From the NCBI GenBank assembly GCA_004794785.1, contig SJOL01006482.1, forward strand, positions 491,593-555,592: a stretch of 64,000 nucleotides of DNA, written 5' to 3'. Both the position numbers and the translations under genes were made by a program. The notes under the pieces are model-generated. The model searched no databases, had not been told where the DNA came from, and worked only from the letters and a program-made list of their open reading frames with translations. This DNA is from Opisthorchis felineus (Eukaryota > Platyhelminthes > Trematoda > Opisthorchiida > Opisthorchiidae). Within the stretch, counting starts at the first letter, position 1. Each line of letters begins with the position of its first letter. This document shows, in pieces, positions 23,666 to 35,599 of the stretch.

Positions 23666-24159
23666 AGGAAGGGGGTTTGGTCGGGATAACTACCCTCGGT
23701 TCCACTCAAAGGCCTGACTCACAAGACAGTGGGGTGATGTAGGATTTTGTTTGGAGACCCTGCCCCTAGTTTCTGACTCAAAAGTCTAAACCGCAAGACA
23801 GCGGTTGTTGGGGTTTTATCGAGGGACCCTTTCCGGTGAGAATGACTCAATAGTCTGACCCACTGGGCTGCAGGGGATCAGTCTGACCCGAGGACACAGG
23901 GAGTATAGCATTACTGTCTCACTCCCAGTGCGGCTGCGCACAGCAGGTGCTCTTTGAGCAACAGCGGACTCTTTGGTCTGAAAAGGATTTCGACCGTATT
24001 GAATAATGCAGTGGCGGTCATGGTCAACCGTTGGGTGATCGGACTGTGCGGTTTTTAGGACCGACCTTTTCTAACCCGTCCCTCCTTGAGGGAGAGCAGC
24101 ATCGCTTCTTCCATAAATATGGATATGCTGGTCGTCTGGGGGAACCGCCTTACTGCCTT

Positions 24160-26230
24160 CACACTCGTATCTCAGCGGATAGTACCACTTTACCTCCAAA
24201 TCGACGTGGTTTACTTGCTGTTATTCACTTGGTGTGTATCAGACATAAGAACTATGGAGCAAGAAACAATGATATCAGCAAAATCTACCGGCATTAATAA
24301 TGGGAAGAATGTTGTTCATAGTCACTGACCGTTTGTTCTATATGAGATTAAATTAATATCATTTTGAAATTCCTAACTACTGGCTAGCTCACCAAGTGAA
24401 TTTAAACCCAAAATATTGGGCGAAGTGGCATAGCGTGATCTTATCGCAACGAACTAGGCACACATCAGTTTACGCACTGTAATACAGCTTGAGTGGAAAA
24501 TCCTATTTTACAGAACCTGTCGAATTTTTGGTTTCCTACAGCGCTGAATTTCCATTCCGAATCTCTACAGAATAGGCGCACATTAGGCCGATATAAACTG
24601 TATTGGAATTGTGTTTTTAACCATCTTTCACTTAAAGACATCGCTGACTGAAAGCAGACGACTTCTGGCATACTGTACGCTTGTACTGAGGGAACCTTGA
24701 AAACAGTAGCTATAGTAACAGAAACATCGGAAATATTACAATATGTCTGGTTACACAGACTTCAGCGGCTTGTTTATGAGTTTCTTCTGAATGTAAATTA
24801 ATGTCAGCCAGTAGGGACTGCAGTAAACGAAAATCACCTTGTGATCCTACCATATGTTGTAAACATAAAATCCCAATAAACAAGCCGCGAGGTGAATGTA
24901 GGACTGTACATTTACACTGCGAAGTTTCAACTCCTTTGAAAATGCGTAACCGTTCATTTGCTGAATTTTTGGTGCAAACATCAAGTAAGTTAAGGTGTAT
25001 TCAAGTTCCTTGAGAAAAACATCACGGGGGATGCCAGAATATCTCCATAAGAGTGGCAACCGATGCTAATACTCTCGGATGCCACCTAGCTTGGTTAACT
25101 AAAATGGTCCTCTATTGGTATTTGACGACTTCTTTTCCCCTATCTGGAAATTTTCAAACTAGCTCCCAGGAAGCACACTTGCTGTATAAGGGGCACCGTG
25201 TGAATGCTGAAAAGTATCCAAACCACAACCGCATGGTGGGATTACGGGGGTGAAAACACGGCGCAACAGCCCATTCACTCAACTCTATATACTATAGGAA
25301 GCCTAGTCACATATAAGCACACCACAGTAGTCTCTTTTCTCCCTCATTCCCCAATGAAGTACTCCAGAAGTTCAACTTCTGCAATGATCATCTGCTGAAT
25401 TTGCAGTACGAAGTAACTGGCTAGTCGGAACAACAGAAAGCCCAGCTCTCCACAAACAACAAAGTGAATCTACAATGGGAGATACATGTGAGAAGAGACT
25501 GCTTCTCTAGTGGATACAAAATAGCTCTCTCCTCCCGCCACGACCCATGTATGGTTTGTCGCCTCCGAATTTCACTCCGCAATGGGAGAGTAAACATTCT
25601 TTTTCTTGTGTGAATCAGCATTTCAATCTACCTCGATGTTCGACACTAGTTCTTTAGCTATAGATGACATTGGCGGGCCCCAACTACCGAGTATGTGAAC
25701 ACGAACATTAGGTGATCCCTCCATGCATATACACCTGATGAATCCTGACCACTTCGGCTTTCTAATTAATGTATGGCATAATTTTAAACTACAGCTCCAT
25801 TCTCGCGGTGACCATTCACCTACGCAGAGGACTGACGGACTTGTCCTAAAGTTATTGATCTTCCAATTAGCGTGGGTTTCCTTGGAACGGAGGCTAGAAT
25901 TAACGATCTCTGTTGCACTACCAACTAACAGGTAACGACTACCCTGGCTTTACTGAAGCCACAATCACAAGTGCTCCCGATGTAAATGCCGCTTTACGCA
26001 ATATAGTTTGCCATGTCAGGTGAGGCATTTACGGAAAAGCACAACATTTAGCCCTAACCGGCCAGTCCCCATGACACCACCCGGTTGCCTTCCAAACTTT
26101 CCCCGGGCAGGTAGAAGGTTGGTAGTAAATGTCTGCACGTGCGGTTATTGTCAATTTTGACCAAGCCGGGTGAGTTGTCCTAGAGGAACTATGAATAACT
26201 GGTCAGAAATTACAAGCAGTGCATACTCAT
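24160..26230. other. No recognisable feature
   Basis: Presumed C1GALT1 intron beyond the 5' end of the RTE element. Short frames only. None carries a family motif or both splice sites. Confidence 0.45.
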
Positions 26231-26234
26231 TTCA

Positions 26235-26320
26235 AAATTACATTGGTGTTAATGAGAAACTCAAATGAATCTCTCGTTTATGATAATCTTTCGAAAAGTT
26301 TTCAGCAATTTTACGAGTAA
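26235..26320. mobile_element. Family A fragments in both orientations
   Basis: A minus-sense body piece (GAATCTCTCGTTTATGATAAT) runs straight into a plus-sense hammerhead arm piece (CGAAAAGTTTTCAGCAATTT, ACGAGTA). It looks like the collapsed remnant of a head-to-head pair with the ribozyme core deleted. Confidence 0.55.
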
Positions 26321-27064
26321 TATGTTCTAGCTAGAGAGTGCTTGTGAGTTTAAATAGGAATCGACAACAGCCATGAAATCCTGTGGTGGTCTTGTCTGCA
26401 GGAATGCGGAGTGAAATTAAGAATAGTTTTCGTGGGGGGAAGTCATCTTAGATTAAAGTAAACAAGTGAGAAGGAACTGAGCCAGAATGTTTTGAAACGG
26501 CGAGTTTTCCATGTGAGTGAATCCACATTCTCAGTGACCTAAAAGTGCACGTAATAGGTAAGGTACGATGTGATCATTCTGGAAAACTGCCCTGTGTGGC
26601 ACAAGCTCCCTATAGAGTACTGAAATTTCCAGCTTCGCTTTTCCTGTACAGTAAAGATCGAAAGTGATAGAATCACTACTACCCTGTTTTACAAGTGAGT
26701 TGAGAATGTCCAAAATTGTAACCAGCTTTTCAACCAATTCCACTAAGAGAAGTGAAGCGCAGCTGGTTAAGCATCGTATATAAACAGCAAGTCGACTGGA
26801 CACTAAATGAATCGGCGCAGTCAAATGTTCTAGCAGAAAGATATTTCTATGTCATAAGTTGCTCAAAATGCCTTGACAATAGTTTCAATAAACAGTGGGC
26901 TAGTATTTCACCGCCGGATCAGCCCCTCGCTAATAGCTTGTGAGTTCAATGGCATGCAGTGTACGGCAAAGTCTGATAAACAACAGTGACATGAAAATTG
27001 AGTGCTATTAGGACATGTTGTTTGGTAGCCGCTCGTAGGGCTTCGTCCGACATAAGTGTATCAA

Positions 27065-27150
27065 ATCCATTAGCGAAATACACTCATTTGCAAACAAATT
27101 TGGTTTTTGCGAGAGACTCGCCTGGAACCCAGCTGAATCTCTCGTTTGTG
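27065..27150 (-). mobile_element. Family A body, minus half of a head-to-head pair
   Basis: Plus-strand reading AATACACTCATTTGCAAAC, AATTTGGTTTTTGCGAGAG and GCTGAATCTCTCGTTTGTG is the reverse complement of the family body. It abuts the plus-strand hammerhead that starts at 27165. Confidence 0.75.
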
Positions 27151-27170
27151 ATGTTTCCAGGCAAGTAGAA

Positions 27171-27266
27171 CATAAGGTTGACGGAAACTCAGGGACTGCG
27201 CCTACCTGATGAGCCCCAAGAAGGGCGAAACCGGTCGTGGGCTGTCGTATTTTCAGCAACCTTATG
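27171..27266 (+). ncRNA. Hammerhead ribozyme, family A, intact core
   Basis: All conserved core positions are present: CTGATGA at 27206-27212, GAAA at 27227-27230 and GTC at 27234-27236. Stem II is GCCC (27213-27216) with GGGC (27223-27226) around CAAGAA. Stem III is the self-complementary ACCGGT (27230-27235). Stem I next to the core pairs GCCTAC (27200-27205) with GTGGGC (27237-27242), six pairs with one G-U. After an internal loop the outer arm pairs GGAAA with TTTTC and CATAAGGTTG (27171-27180) with CAACCTTATG (27257-27266), ten perfect pairs. Predicted cleavage is after C27236. The internal loop in stem I may provide the loop-loop contact of natural hammerheads. It is a type I hammerhead with a minimal stem III. 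Confidence 0.88.
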
Positions 27267-27289
27267 AGCAGTGCATTACGAATGTATCA

Positions 27290-29080
27290 AAACCATTATA
27301 TCTTGCTTTGATCTGACACTTGAATCTGCAGGCTGTAGAAGTGCGTTCGTTCCAAGCGGAATTTCTTTCCTCATCAGTAATGTGCGTGGCGTATAAATTC
27401 CTTGTCACGACAACATCAGACTAACTACCGTCTTCCTTTCATACCGTTCGCTAAAACTGTACGTGGGTCGCTCAACAACTGGCACACTCACGTGGCTGCG
27501 TTCACGGTGCCACACCAATCACTATGTTGTTTTAGATAAAGGTTTCTAGAACCTACGAAAGTGGATGCCTCATATGCCTCAGTCAGTCGTTCCAATTCAA
27601 GTCACTGTGCCCCTGAGCTATTCCTGATAAATACACTTACAATTTGCCGGTACTGCGCACACAAAAACGTGAGTTGGATATAGATTCGATGGATTTTCTC
27701 CCTGTCTTATTGTTACTGGGCACATAAATGCTTGCATCCATGAGTAATTTCCAGGCTTTGCTTTCTGGGTTGTCCAAATATGGCATTTAGCCATGATATT
27801 GGTTTGCAACAGCCATTGCGGTCACACCTGAATTCAACCTTTAATGAGTGGCAATGCGTAGCCCTAGGTTTCACACAGGGAAGTTCTGTAGGTGTTGTTC
27901 CGGTGGGCCATCTTCAAAAGCCGTAGGCTTAGCAGCGTGACAACACCGTTCCGCTCAGACCTCAACCGTCGCAACACATCGATATGCTCTCCCATAACTA
28001 CATGAACCGACATAAAGGGGACTCAAGCTAAATATCGAATGGCGACGGGGGTCATCCACTTTTTTTTACCTGTTTAATCATTCTGGTTAGAAAGGCTGGG
28101 CAAGCCAAAGATCGTCGTCATCCTTATAGTCATGTAAAAACGAAGGCTACGCTTACGAAGGGCTGATTTGCAGACAATTCGGACTAACTTGACTGGCAAC
28201 AACAGATTATGGAGTCACCAGAATGATTAAAATTATGAGGCCAGTAGGATAAAGCAGGCGATCCAATAGTAGATATGCTTCATCATCATTACGGTCTGAT
28301 CGCATCTGTATCTCAGGGAACGTTTCGCTAGAAAGAAGAACGAACGGCCCACTTTTGACTTAGCAATGATAAATATAATCTAACTTGCTTGCCTTCCAAC
28401 AAGTTTCAAAATTGGTACGTATAGGTCCAAAGTGAAACAAAGTTGTTTGATGATCTGGTTGATAAAAAACAAGAGTGTGTTATCGATTTTGTAGACGTTA
28501 TGAAAGATATTTGACATCCGTTGTGCAACAAGACAAAAAAATGCCAAATTACGGTGGTATGAACACATCGGAAGACTATGAGGAGGGCTTGAGAAGTTAT
28601 CTTCTCTAGGGGAGAATTCCCCGTGATAATGAGGTACCAGGCATGTGATACAACTATAGTTAGTAATATGATAGGCGTTCTGGGATTTGTCACGGTTGTC
28701 ATACTAGGATCACCACTTCACAAGCACTATTTATTGGAGCATATTCTGTTAAGTTTGTGGCTTCCCAACCTCATTAGCTTACCAATGCGTTTCAGCACAA
28801 ATTTCTGCTAATGCACCAGATGTCTGTAGTTGACCAACTGGGATGAGGCAAAAACCTGCGCACATCAATTAGATTAAGGAAGTTGTGGCACTTTCTTGGA
28901 CATCCTCAGGTTTTACTCGGTCTTCTATACTTATTTTCTTGTCGCTAATCGACTCCGTGACAAATTCGTAAAAGATGCAGAAACATCCGCATGTTGTTTG
29001 GTTTACGGCTTGCTTATTTCAGAATGGCGCCATATACCTTAGTCCCGTTATCGAGGGTTTGATTGGCGGAAATATGCAAC

Positions 29081-29116
<36 letters not shown>

Positions 29117-29680
29117 ACAAAGTTCGTTCGAGTACTAGGTTGGTTGATCAATGTTGTTCTCAGTCTGCTAGATGAACTGGTTGCTAAGGTTGATAGCTTG
29201 GATTTCTTGAAGCAGAGTTTATCACGGTAGTTCCCAATGCACAGTACTGGTATGATAGGCTTGGTGAAAGTCGCATTTGCATAGATTTTCAGGGTCAGCA
29301 ATAGCGGTAAGCCAGCGTTAAATACAACGCTTAAGTCGTGTACAGCCAAGAGAAAAACACAACAAGCCGAGGTCACAAGTGAAGGACAATTAACACAATG
29401 CAATCAATGCGCAGATAACCGGGCACTACGAGCAACACTGGCAAGAAAGAGCATTAGAGTAAAAAGCTACCAGGGAAAATCTTGTAGTGTTCCAGTCGTG
29501 TTGAACTCCGTCTTTTTGTGAACAAACAAACTTAAGATACACCTTCTGGCTCAAAAATTCAAATCTGCATCGGTTGAACACCACATCATGTATACCTTCT
29601 GATGAAAGAGGACACAACTTGCGTGAAACTTGGCCGGCAAAGCCCAGGATACCACAGAAGTTTATTCAACACTAAACCGT
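27290..29680. other. No gene recognised; one microsatellite
   Basis: Presumed intron. A weak match to the family B body (AGTCACCAGAATGATTA) sits near 28205-28250. The (GA)n run is listed separately. No exon was supported. Confidence 0.45.
29083..29114. repeat. (GA)16 microsatellite
   Basis: Sixteen uninterrupted GA units. A spurious frame through it gives alternating Arg-Glu. It is likely to be polymorphic. Confidence 0.98.
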
Positions 29681-29957
29681 TCACCCTGTTATGTCCGGTC
29701 CGGTTCGAAAGCCCTGACAACTGAATTTGGAGATAGAGAACTCCCTCTGGGATATGCCCGACCTAAAGTTGCTACTTGTTGTCGTGGTCTGGTTTCTGTG
29801 CTACAGTGACCCTGTGGGCTCTACTGGCTGCAACTCAGTTCCTCAAGGTTCAACCATACCAGGAAGGCCAATGAGGAGCATCCTGACGAAGAACAGCGAG
29901 TCCCTGTATGCGAACTCACAGGATCAGGCACTCTAGAGGTACTGTATTCTGCGACAG

Positions 29958-31686
29958 GCAATAAGGCGTTTCCCCCAGGCGACCAGCATATCCATATTTA
30001 TGGGAGAAGCGATGCTGCTCTCCCTCAAGGAGGGACGGGTTAGAAAAGGTCGGTCCTAAAAACCGCACAGTCCGATCGCCCAACGGTTGACCATGACCGC
30101 CACTGCATTATTCAATACGGTCGAAATCCTTTTCAGACCAAAGAGTCCGCTGTTGCTCAAAGAGCACCTGCTGTGCGCAGCCGCACTAGGAGTGAGACAG
30201 TAATGCTATACTCCCTGTGTCCTCGGGTCAGACTGATCCCCTGCAGCCCAGTGGGTCAGACTATTGAGTCATTCTCACCGGAAAGGGTTCCTCGATAAAA
30301 CCCCAACAACCGCTGTCTTGCGGTTTAGACTTTTGAGTCAGAAACTAGGGGCAGGGTCTCCAAACAAAATCCTACATCACCCCACTGTCTTGTGAGTCAG
30401 GCCTTTGAGTGGAACCGAGGGTAGTTATCCCGACCAAACCCCCTTCTTATGCTTGGGCAACCGGGAAGTATTATTCGCCCTTGCAGCTCTTCGCTCACCG
30501 GCCGTCCCACATACTCTCTCCCCAGCTACGGAATGATGCAGTGCGATAAACCCGTCTGGCAGTCCCCTAGCCAGTGTTCCGTGTTTAAACTATCGCTCAG
30601 AAAAATGAAACAAAATAATCACTTACTAACCTCAAAAGATATGATTCACATTGCAGCCTTCAATATCCATACTGTCTGTCAAATCGAGCAACAGGCATCT
30701 CTTGCTGAAACCTTGCTTTCCCTCTCTGTCGATGTATGTTGTGTCTCCGAAACGCGCATGCAAGATCCCACTTCAGTCATGCACCTCAAGCAGTTTAGGA
30801 CGAGCTCAGATGTTCCACATGTCACCCTTCGGATATGTGGTGATCCTGAAGCAATGGCTCGTTGTATCTACAGTGTGGGAATTGCACTCATCTCCGAGGC
30901 TGAGAGCGCTTTACTGGACTAAATCTCAGTAAGCATGTCGTCTTTGCGCTGTGCGGTTGTCTGGCTCAATTAAGACCAATGTAGGTTGATGCAGTAAGCC
31001 GTGTTTATTTGTTGTATCAGCCTACGTTGCGAAAGACTGCAGTTCCGAGTATGGGAAAGACGGGTTTTATCAACACCTATCGCGACTACTTCGGTCAACA
31101 AGAGGGACGGATACAGTAATCCTGGAGGCTGATATGCTGTCGATGAAGATGGATCCTGGAGAGTGTTGTGAATGCCCAAGTTGGACGACGAAGCCCGAAA
31201 GTAGTACACTTAGATGGCAGACTTCAAGTCGACGCTCAGCGTACGGATGATGGGGAGCGACTTCTTCGGTTGTGTGCTGATCATAGTCTGTTCCTGACCA
31301 GTAAGAACTCTCAGCACAAACACTCATATCCAGTTCCTTGGAGGCTAACAACCGCAAGACAGTCATGGACTCAGTTAGATCACGTGGCTGTCAGTTACCG
31401 ATGGAGAGCCTCAATCGGAGAATGCCGTTCCTTCTGGGTTAAGCAACTGGACTCCGATAATGCCATTGTGCTAGCCGGCTTATTAGTTCGCCTTCGGTCA
31501 TTATTGCGCAGAAAAGCAAAGCAACTCCATTCGTCAACTTCGACATGTTCCAGTGTCTCGGGTGTATCGAGGTGATCTGGCTGTGAAGCTGCTGGAAACG
31601 TACAGTCGTGATAATGCTGAAGATTCGTTGGAGGCTAAATGGAAGCGCGTTAAAGAAGTTTCACTCATGGCTTTCAGAAATATCTG
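29958..31686 (+). mobile_element. RTE LINE copy, 3'-truncated, inverted relative to 20.3-24.2 kb
   Basis: It matches 24157-22443 (minus) base for base apart from scattered substitutions and one 14-bp length difference (1729 versus about 1715 bases). It contains the 5' region, the endonuclease and the start of the linker, and then stops abruptly at ATATCTGA with no reverse transcriptase. The frame at 30449-30922 ends at the same TAA as the other copy. The frame at 31168-31575 keeps LDHVAVSYRWRASIGECRSF, which the other copy has lost. Sequence upstream (about 29690-29957) may be more of the element that the minus copy lacks. Confidence 0.92.
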
Positions 31687-31689
31687 AGA

Positions 31690-32660
31690 TCGTTGGGGAT
31701 TTCCGGATTAGAGCGACACGGTCTTTCATCCAAAAAAGGACAGGTTTATCAACTGGCTTATCTACCCAACATTAAGCTTTGCTGATCTTTTTTTTTAGTA
31801 TAATAGACTACGAATGTTTCTGAAACCCTCGTAATCCTTGTGCGTAGTTTGTAGGACACATTGAAATCAATACGACAACGGCAGCAGCAACAAAAGTAGC
31901 AGTCCGCAGGTCAGAAGAGGAGATTTTTAGCCCTGCTCTTCGAAGGAGGAGGTTACCATGCAGAAAGCATAATAATGCAGCTCAGAACATTCGCAGACGT
32001 AGTATACCGAGAGAAGTCAAGATGCGCGCCTCGTTAGTTGCAGCCTCTTTTGTCTGCGACGGTAACGAGACTAGAACATGATGCTATATTTGACTACCTT
32101 ACAGAGGAGATCGGTACCCTCCCCCCAATAACCGACATCTCGCCTGTATTCAAGTCTGTGTATCCCCGCACTCCGACTTTTCCTCATGTCACTGTGTTCC
32201 TATACTAAAACATCTGACTGTCTTTGTGCTCCTCCACTGGGGGATGGGGAAAGGCTGCTCATGTGTCGTTACGTTCACTTGGCAGACTGCGTCCTCCTAT
32301 TCAGTTCTGTCTGACTGCCTTCTCCAGAACATCCACGCTACCACTACTCGAACAGCGCACGCTAGACGCATCTGACTTACCACGTGCTTCACTGAGTGGG
32401 ATGATGCGGTGGTTAACATTGCTCACCCTGTCAGGCCTCATCACTTAGACGCGCGCATGCGCACTGATAATCCTTGTTGATCATGACGTCATTGTTACAC
32501 GCAACTGCTGAGTGCACTCACCGATACATCGCACTGCTCCACTACAAAAAAATCATTGAGGATATTACCGCGACCGGTGGAGAATAGTTAGCGACCAAAC
32601 TGCTCAACCAACGAACAAACCAAGACTAAGTATTCCATGTATTGTACCAATTATTATAAT
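31690..32660. other. No recognisable feature
   Basis: Sequence beyond the truncation point of the RTE copy. It shows no similarity by eye to the flank of the other copy and no supported exon. Confidence 0.45.
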
Positions 32661-32664
32661 CCGT

Positions 32665-32800
32665 TCTTCACCAAATACTCTCGTTTGCACACTAATTTGG
32701 TCTTAACGGTAGGCTCCATTGGATCCAGCTGAATCTCTCGTTTAATAAATACTTATTCAACTGAACGTGCTTCAGAAGGCCGTCTCATGTTTCAGATGCC
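32665..32800 (-). mobile_element. Family A body, minus half of a head-to-head pair
   Basis: Diverged minus-sense body (ACTAATTTGGTCTTAACGG, GCTGAATCTCTCGTTTAAT, TTCAACTGAACGTGCTTCAG). A plus-sense copy follows after about 70 bases. Confidence 0.65.
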
Positions 32801-32865
32801 ACGAAGTTCGAGATTCCGTGATACATTATCTAGATGTAGCACTGCCTTATGATTGGTGTTTTACA

Positions 32866-33166
32866 TTCAGAAAATGTATCGCGATATCTCGAATATCGTG
32901 CCAACTGGATCATAAGGTGGTCTTGTGCAGCTCATTCAGTTGAATGTCAGCATGTAACCCGGGAGATTTAGATGGAGTCAGTGGAGTCTCCTGTCAGAAC
33001 CAAATTCGAATGCAAATAAGAGTAGCTGGCGAATTCTGTCCAACTTGGACTCAAGTGGAACAAAAGGCTGACGGAAACCTGGGGACTGCACCTACCTGAT
33101 GAGCTCCAAGGAGGACGAGACCAGCAGTGAGCTGTCGACGAGGCTTCAGCAAGCTTACGAGTAGAT
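32866..33166 (+). mobile_element. Family A repeat, full length, ribozyme mutated
   Basis: The body runs from AAAATGTATCGCGATATCTC through GTCAGAACCAAATTCGAATGC to the hammerhead region at 33061-33163. CTGATGA (33096-33102) is intact. Stem II is weakened, the second box reads GAGA instead of GAAA, and the stem III/cleavage block ACCGGTC has become ACCAGCA, removing the cleavable triplet. It is expected to be inactive. Confidence 0.75.
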
Positions 33167-33591
33167 AACTTATCCTCGGTCCATTAGTATTTGTCCACCA
33201 GGTTCGGTGGTCACTTTGTCACCTCGATCTCGCGTGCATTAAAAGCTGGTAGAGCATAGAAGTAGTTCCCTTTTTTCCCCCTGTTCCAACCTTTCTGTAT
33301 CATCCTCGATATTGAACAACACTGATGGACGATGCACTCGGATATTTTAAGGTTATTCGGGAGCTGGTTTGTTTCCAGACTCACAACATCAGAACGGTCT
33401 AGGAAATGTTTCACTAGAACACCTAGGCACTAGTTCCTGTTACTGGGCGCATCAAATTTCTTTCGCGTCCATCAAACATGACTGTATGCCGGTACACGTA
33501 AAAGTTGATATAAATTCAGATGTATTAGAGCGCTCATTTCACCACCCGATGTTTCTGGTTCTTTGAACGCTTCTACTGCTCACCTGAATTT

Positions 33592-33850
33592 ATATTGAGA
33601 TGTCGACGAATACACTTATTTGCATCTCAACTTGGTTCTCACGAGAGACTCAACTGTATCCATCGTTTATGATATTCTTCAGCTGGATGTGCTGCACAAA
33701 GGCCGCCTCATGTTTCAGTTGGTACGCTATTCGAGATATCGCAGTATATTTTTTCATAAAGGAAATAATTCACAAGGTTGCTGAAAACTCTTCGACAGCT
33801 CTTCTTGGGGCTCATCAGGTAGGCACAGTCCCCCAGTTTCCGTCAACGCT
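33592..33850 (-). mobile_element. Family A repeat, ribozyme with 16-base deletion
   Basis: On the minus strand, the hammerhead arm and core (33847-33772) are followed by the repeat body (33765-33592). This is the order expected of a tandem unit downstream of a ribozyme. CTGATGA and the 5' half of stem II are intact. Sixteen bases covering the 3' half of stem II, GAAA and stem III are precisely missing, so it cannot cleave. Confidence 0.8.
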
Positions 33851-33854
33851 TGTA

Positions 33855-35590
33855 GTAGAACCATTTCAATTGGAGGCTAAATGAAGTTTAGGGTGATGAT
33901 ACTCTGAGCAACGAGATGCAACCACAGAGACAACCACAAATGGTGTTAGCGTGGGTCCTAGTCACTTCACTGAGGAACTTTCAGAATTCGCTTTGGATCG
34001 ACAAACCAAGCTTACGAAGATCGGATGAATTCGGTACGACAGGATGCGCATAGCGGAGGAGTTTGTTTGTGCAACTTATTATGCCTCGGTGCATTGTTGT
34101 CTCGCCACGGAGTCTCCGAGAAGAGCAGTCACCTAGCAAGAGGAACCAAATCCAGTAATCTATCTAATAAGCTATATCACCGCTAGGGAGATGATTAATC
34201 AACCCACAACTTTCGAGAGGATAGCCAGCTACCCAATGGGCTGACGAAGTATGTCCCTCTAGAGAAGGTTCTTCCAGAAGGAAGGGTAAACGCTGCCTTT
34301 TCTCAAGGCGGCCTCTCGTCATGGACCACTCTGGTCCAAAACCAGACAGACCGGAATGAATAAGATTGAAATTGAAGCAAAGGGCAGAGGTGGGCTTACT
34401 CAAGTATTTCATTAATCGGTCAATCCGATAATTCGCTCACGCTAAATTGATTGGCAGTGAATAAGCCTAGCTCTTATTCGTGCATAACTTCCACATCCAA
34501 ATAATTCCATTAATCTGTCGGCTGCTGTCTAGGTTGACGGCAGGAAACCCTGCTGGAATGTCACCCTAGCCCATCTACGCCACCACCACTACGCCCACCA
34601 TTGTACGCAATTAGGTTGGCCAGCGCTAGTCCACCTGTGGCAACAGGCATTAACAACGAATATTGTGCAGATCGACCCCTTAATCATTGTCAAAACTGCA
34701 TACTATTCGCTACAACGGCGGACTTCCAAGTCAATTCCTCCCTATAACTGCCCATCAGTTCTTTCTCCAGTAATGTCACACGATCACACTAAAACGCCCG
34801 TCTATCTCACCGGTATGTACTATGAGACTGGCGAGGACCAGTTCACATGTCCCAATAGATGTGATCAAAAGAACAAGTGAGAAGTGGACAATTCAGTGGA
34901 TAATAATGGACCAATCCGGCTACCCAGATAAGATAATCAGATTAAATGTTGGTATCTCGGGTGGGTTAATTGGCTGTCGACCCACCCAACCGCGCACTGA
35001 CGACGTCTTCTAGCATGGTGACGAAACATTTGCAACCCAATTGTCAGGCTCGGTGAAAAGATCGACTGGCTCGTAGGCAAGAGTATTTTTGAAGTCCCAA
35101 TATGAATTAGGGATACCAGTGGAAAAGATACATAAAAAGATACAGTGAGCACAGTCCAACGAAACCGGAGACCCCTGCCGAAACGATGCGGGTAAGTGAA
35201 TGATTTGGTTAACCTAATATTCCCAGTTATTCAGACTGACCCATGAAATTGTGGGTGAATGCATTCATGTTGCTAGAGCACTGGTACAATGTCTTTTAAC
35301 AACAAACCGTGAAGACTGTAACATCAATCACCTCATTAAAACACCTCAATGGCCAATACTGGTGCTTAGATGCTGCACAATTAACGAAAAAGGACGTCGC
35401 AGCAAAGCGTTGAACGAGGGGGAATGTTTGAGACTGTGTAAAAAACTATTTCTTTGGGAAGAGCAATAAAAGACAAGGTGTCCATACCTTGGAACAGCAA
35501 CTAGTTAACACGTCTGAGTACCAAATCGGAACAAGAAACTAGCAATGGGATTGTTCCAATATCCTTGCGAACCTCACCCAAAAAGAACCA
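33855..35590. other. No gene recognised
   Basis: Presumed intron. A minus-sense phrase near 35090-35000 (EPVDLF...) faintly recalls the RTE segment EEPIDVVDKF, but is too weak to call. Confidence 0.4.
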
Positions 35591-35599
35591 GCACACAAG

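Larger units (their letters stand above)
20322..24157 (-). mobile_element. RTE-type LINE, nearly full length, degenerate
   Basis: In minus-strand order it has: a 5' untranslated region (24157-23666), an apurinic-type endonuclease region (23665-22670), a linker, a reverse transcriptase (about 21951-21016), the C-terminal FDHRCL...RLRWLGHVLRM domain (20980-20717), a decayed tail with RLPRWGPSG, and a CAAT run. Its length of about 3.8 kb is right for an RTE element. The frame is broken many times and catalytic residues are substituted, so it is a fossil. Its first 1.7 kb recurs inverted at 29958-31686. It lies within the large presumed C1GALT1 intron, in the same orientation as the gene. Confidence 0.9.

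Noticed and set aside
25421..25621. Minus-strand RRRQTIHGSWREER as a glycosyltransferase RxxxIRxTW block
   Set aside because: No conserved cysteine or following LLF block, wrong phase for the DDD exon, and flanking residues do not fit either GT31 subfamily.
29014..29403. Frames through the (GA)n tract giving Ser-Leu or Arg-Glu repeats
   Set aside because: Microsatellite artefact.
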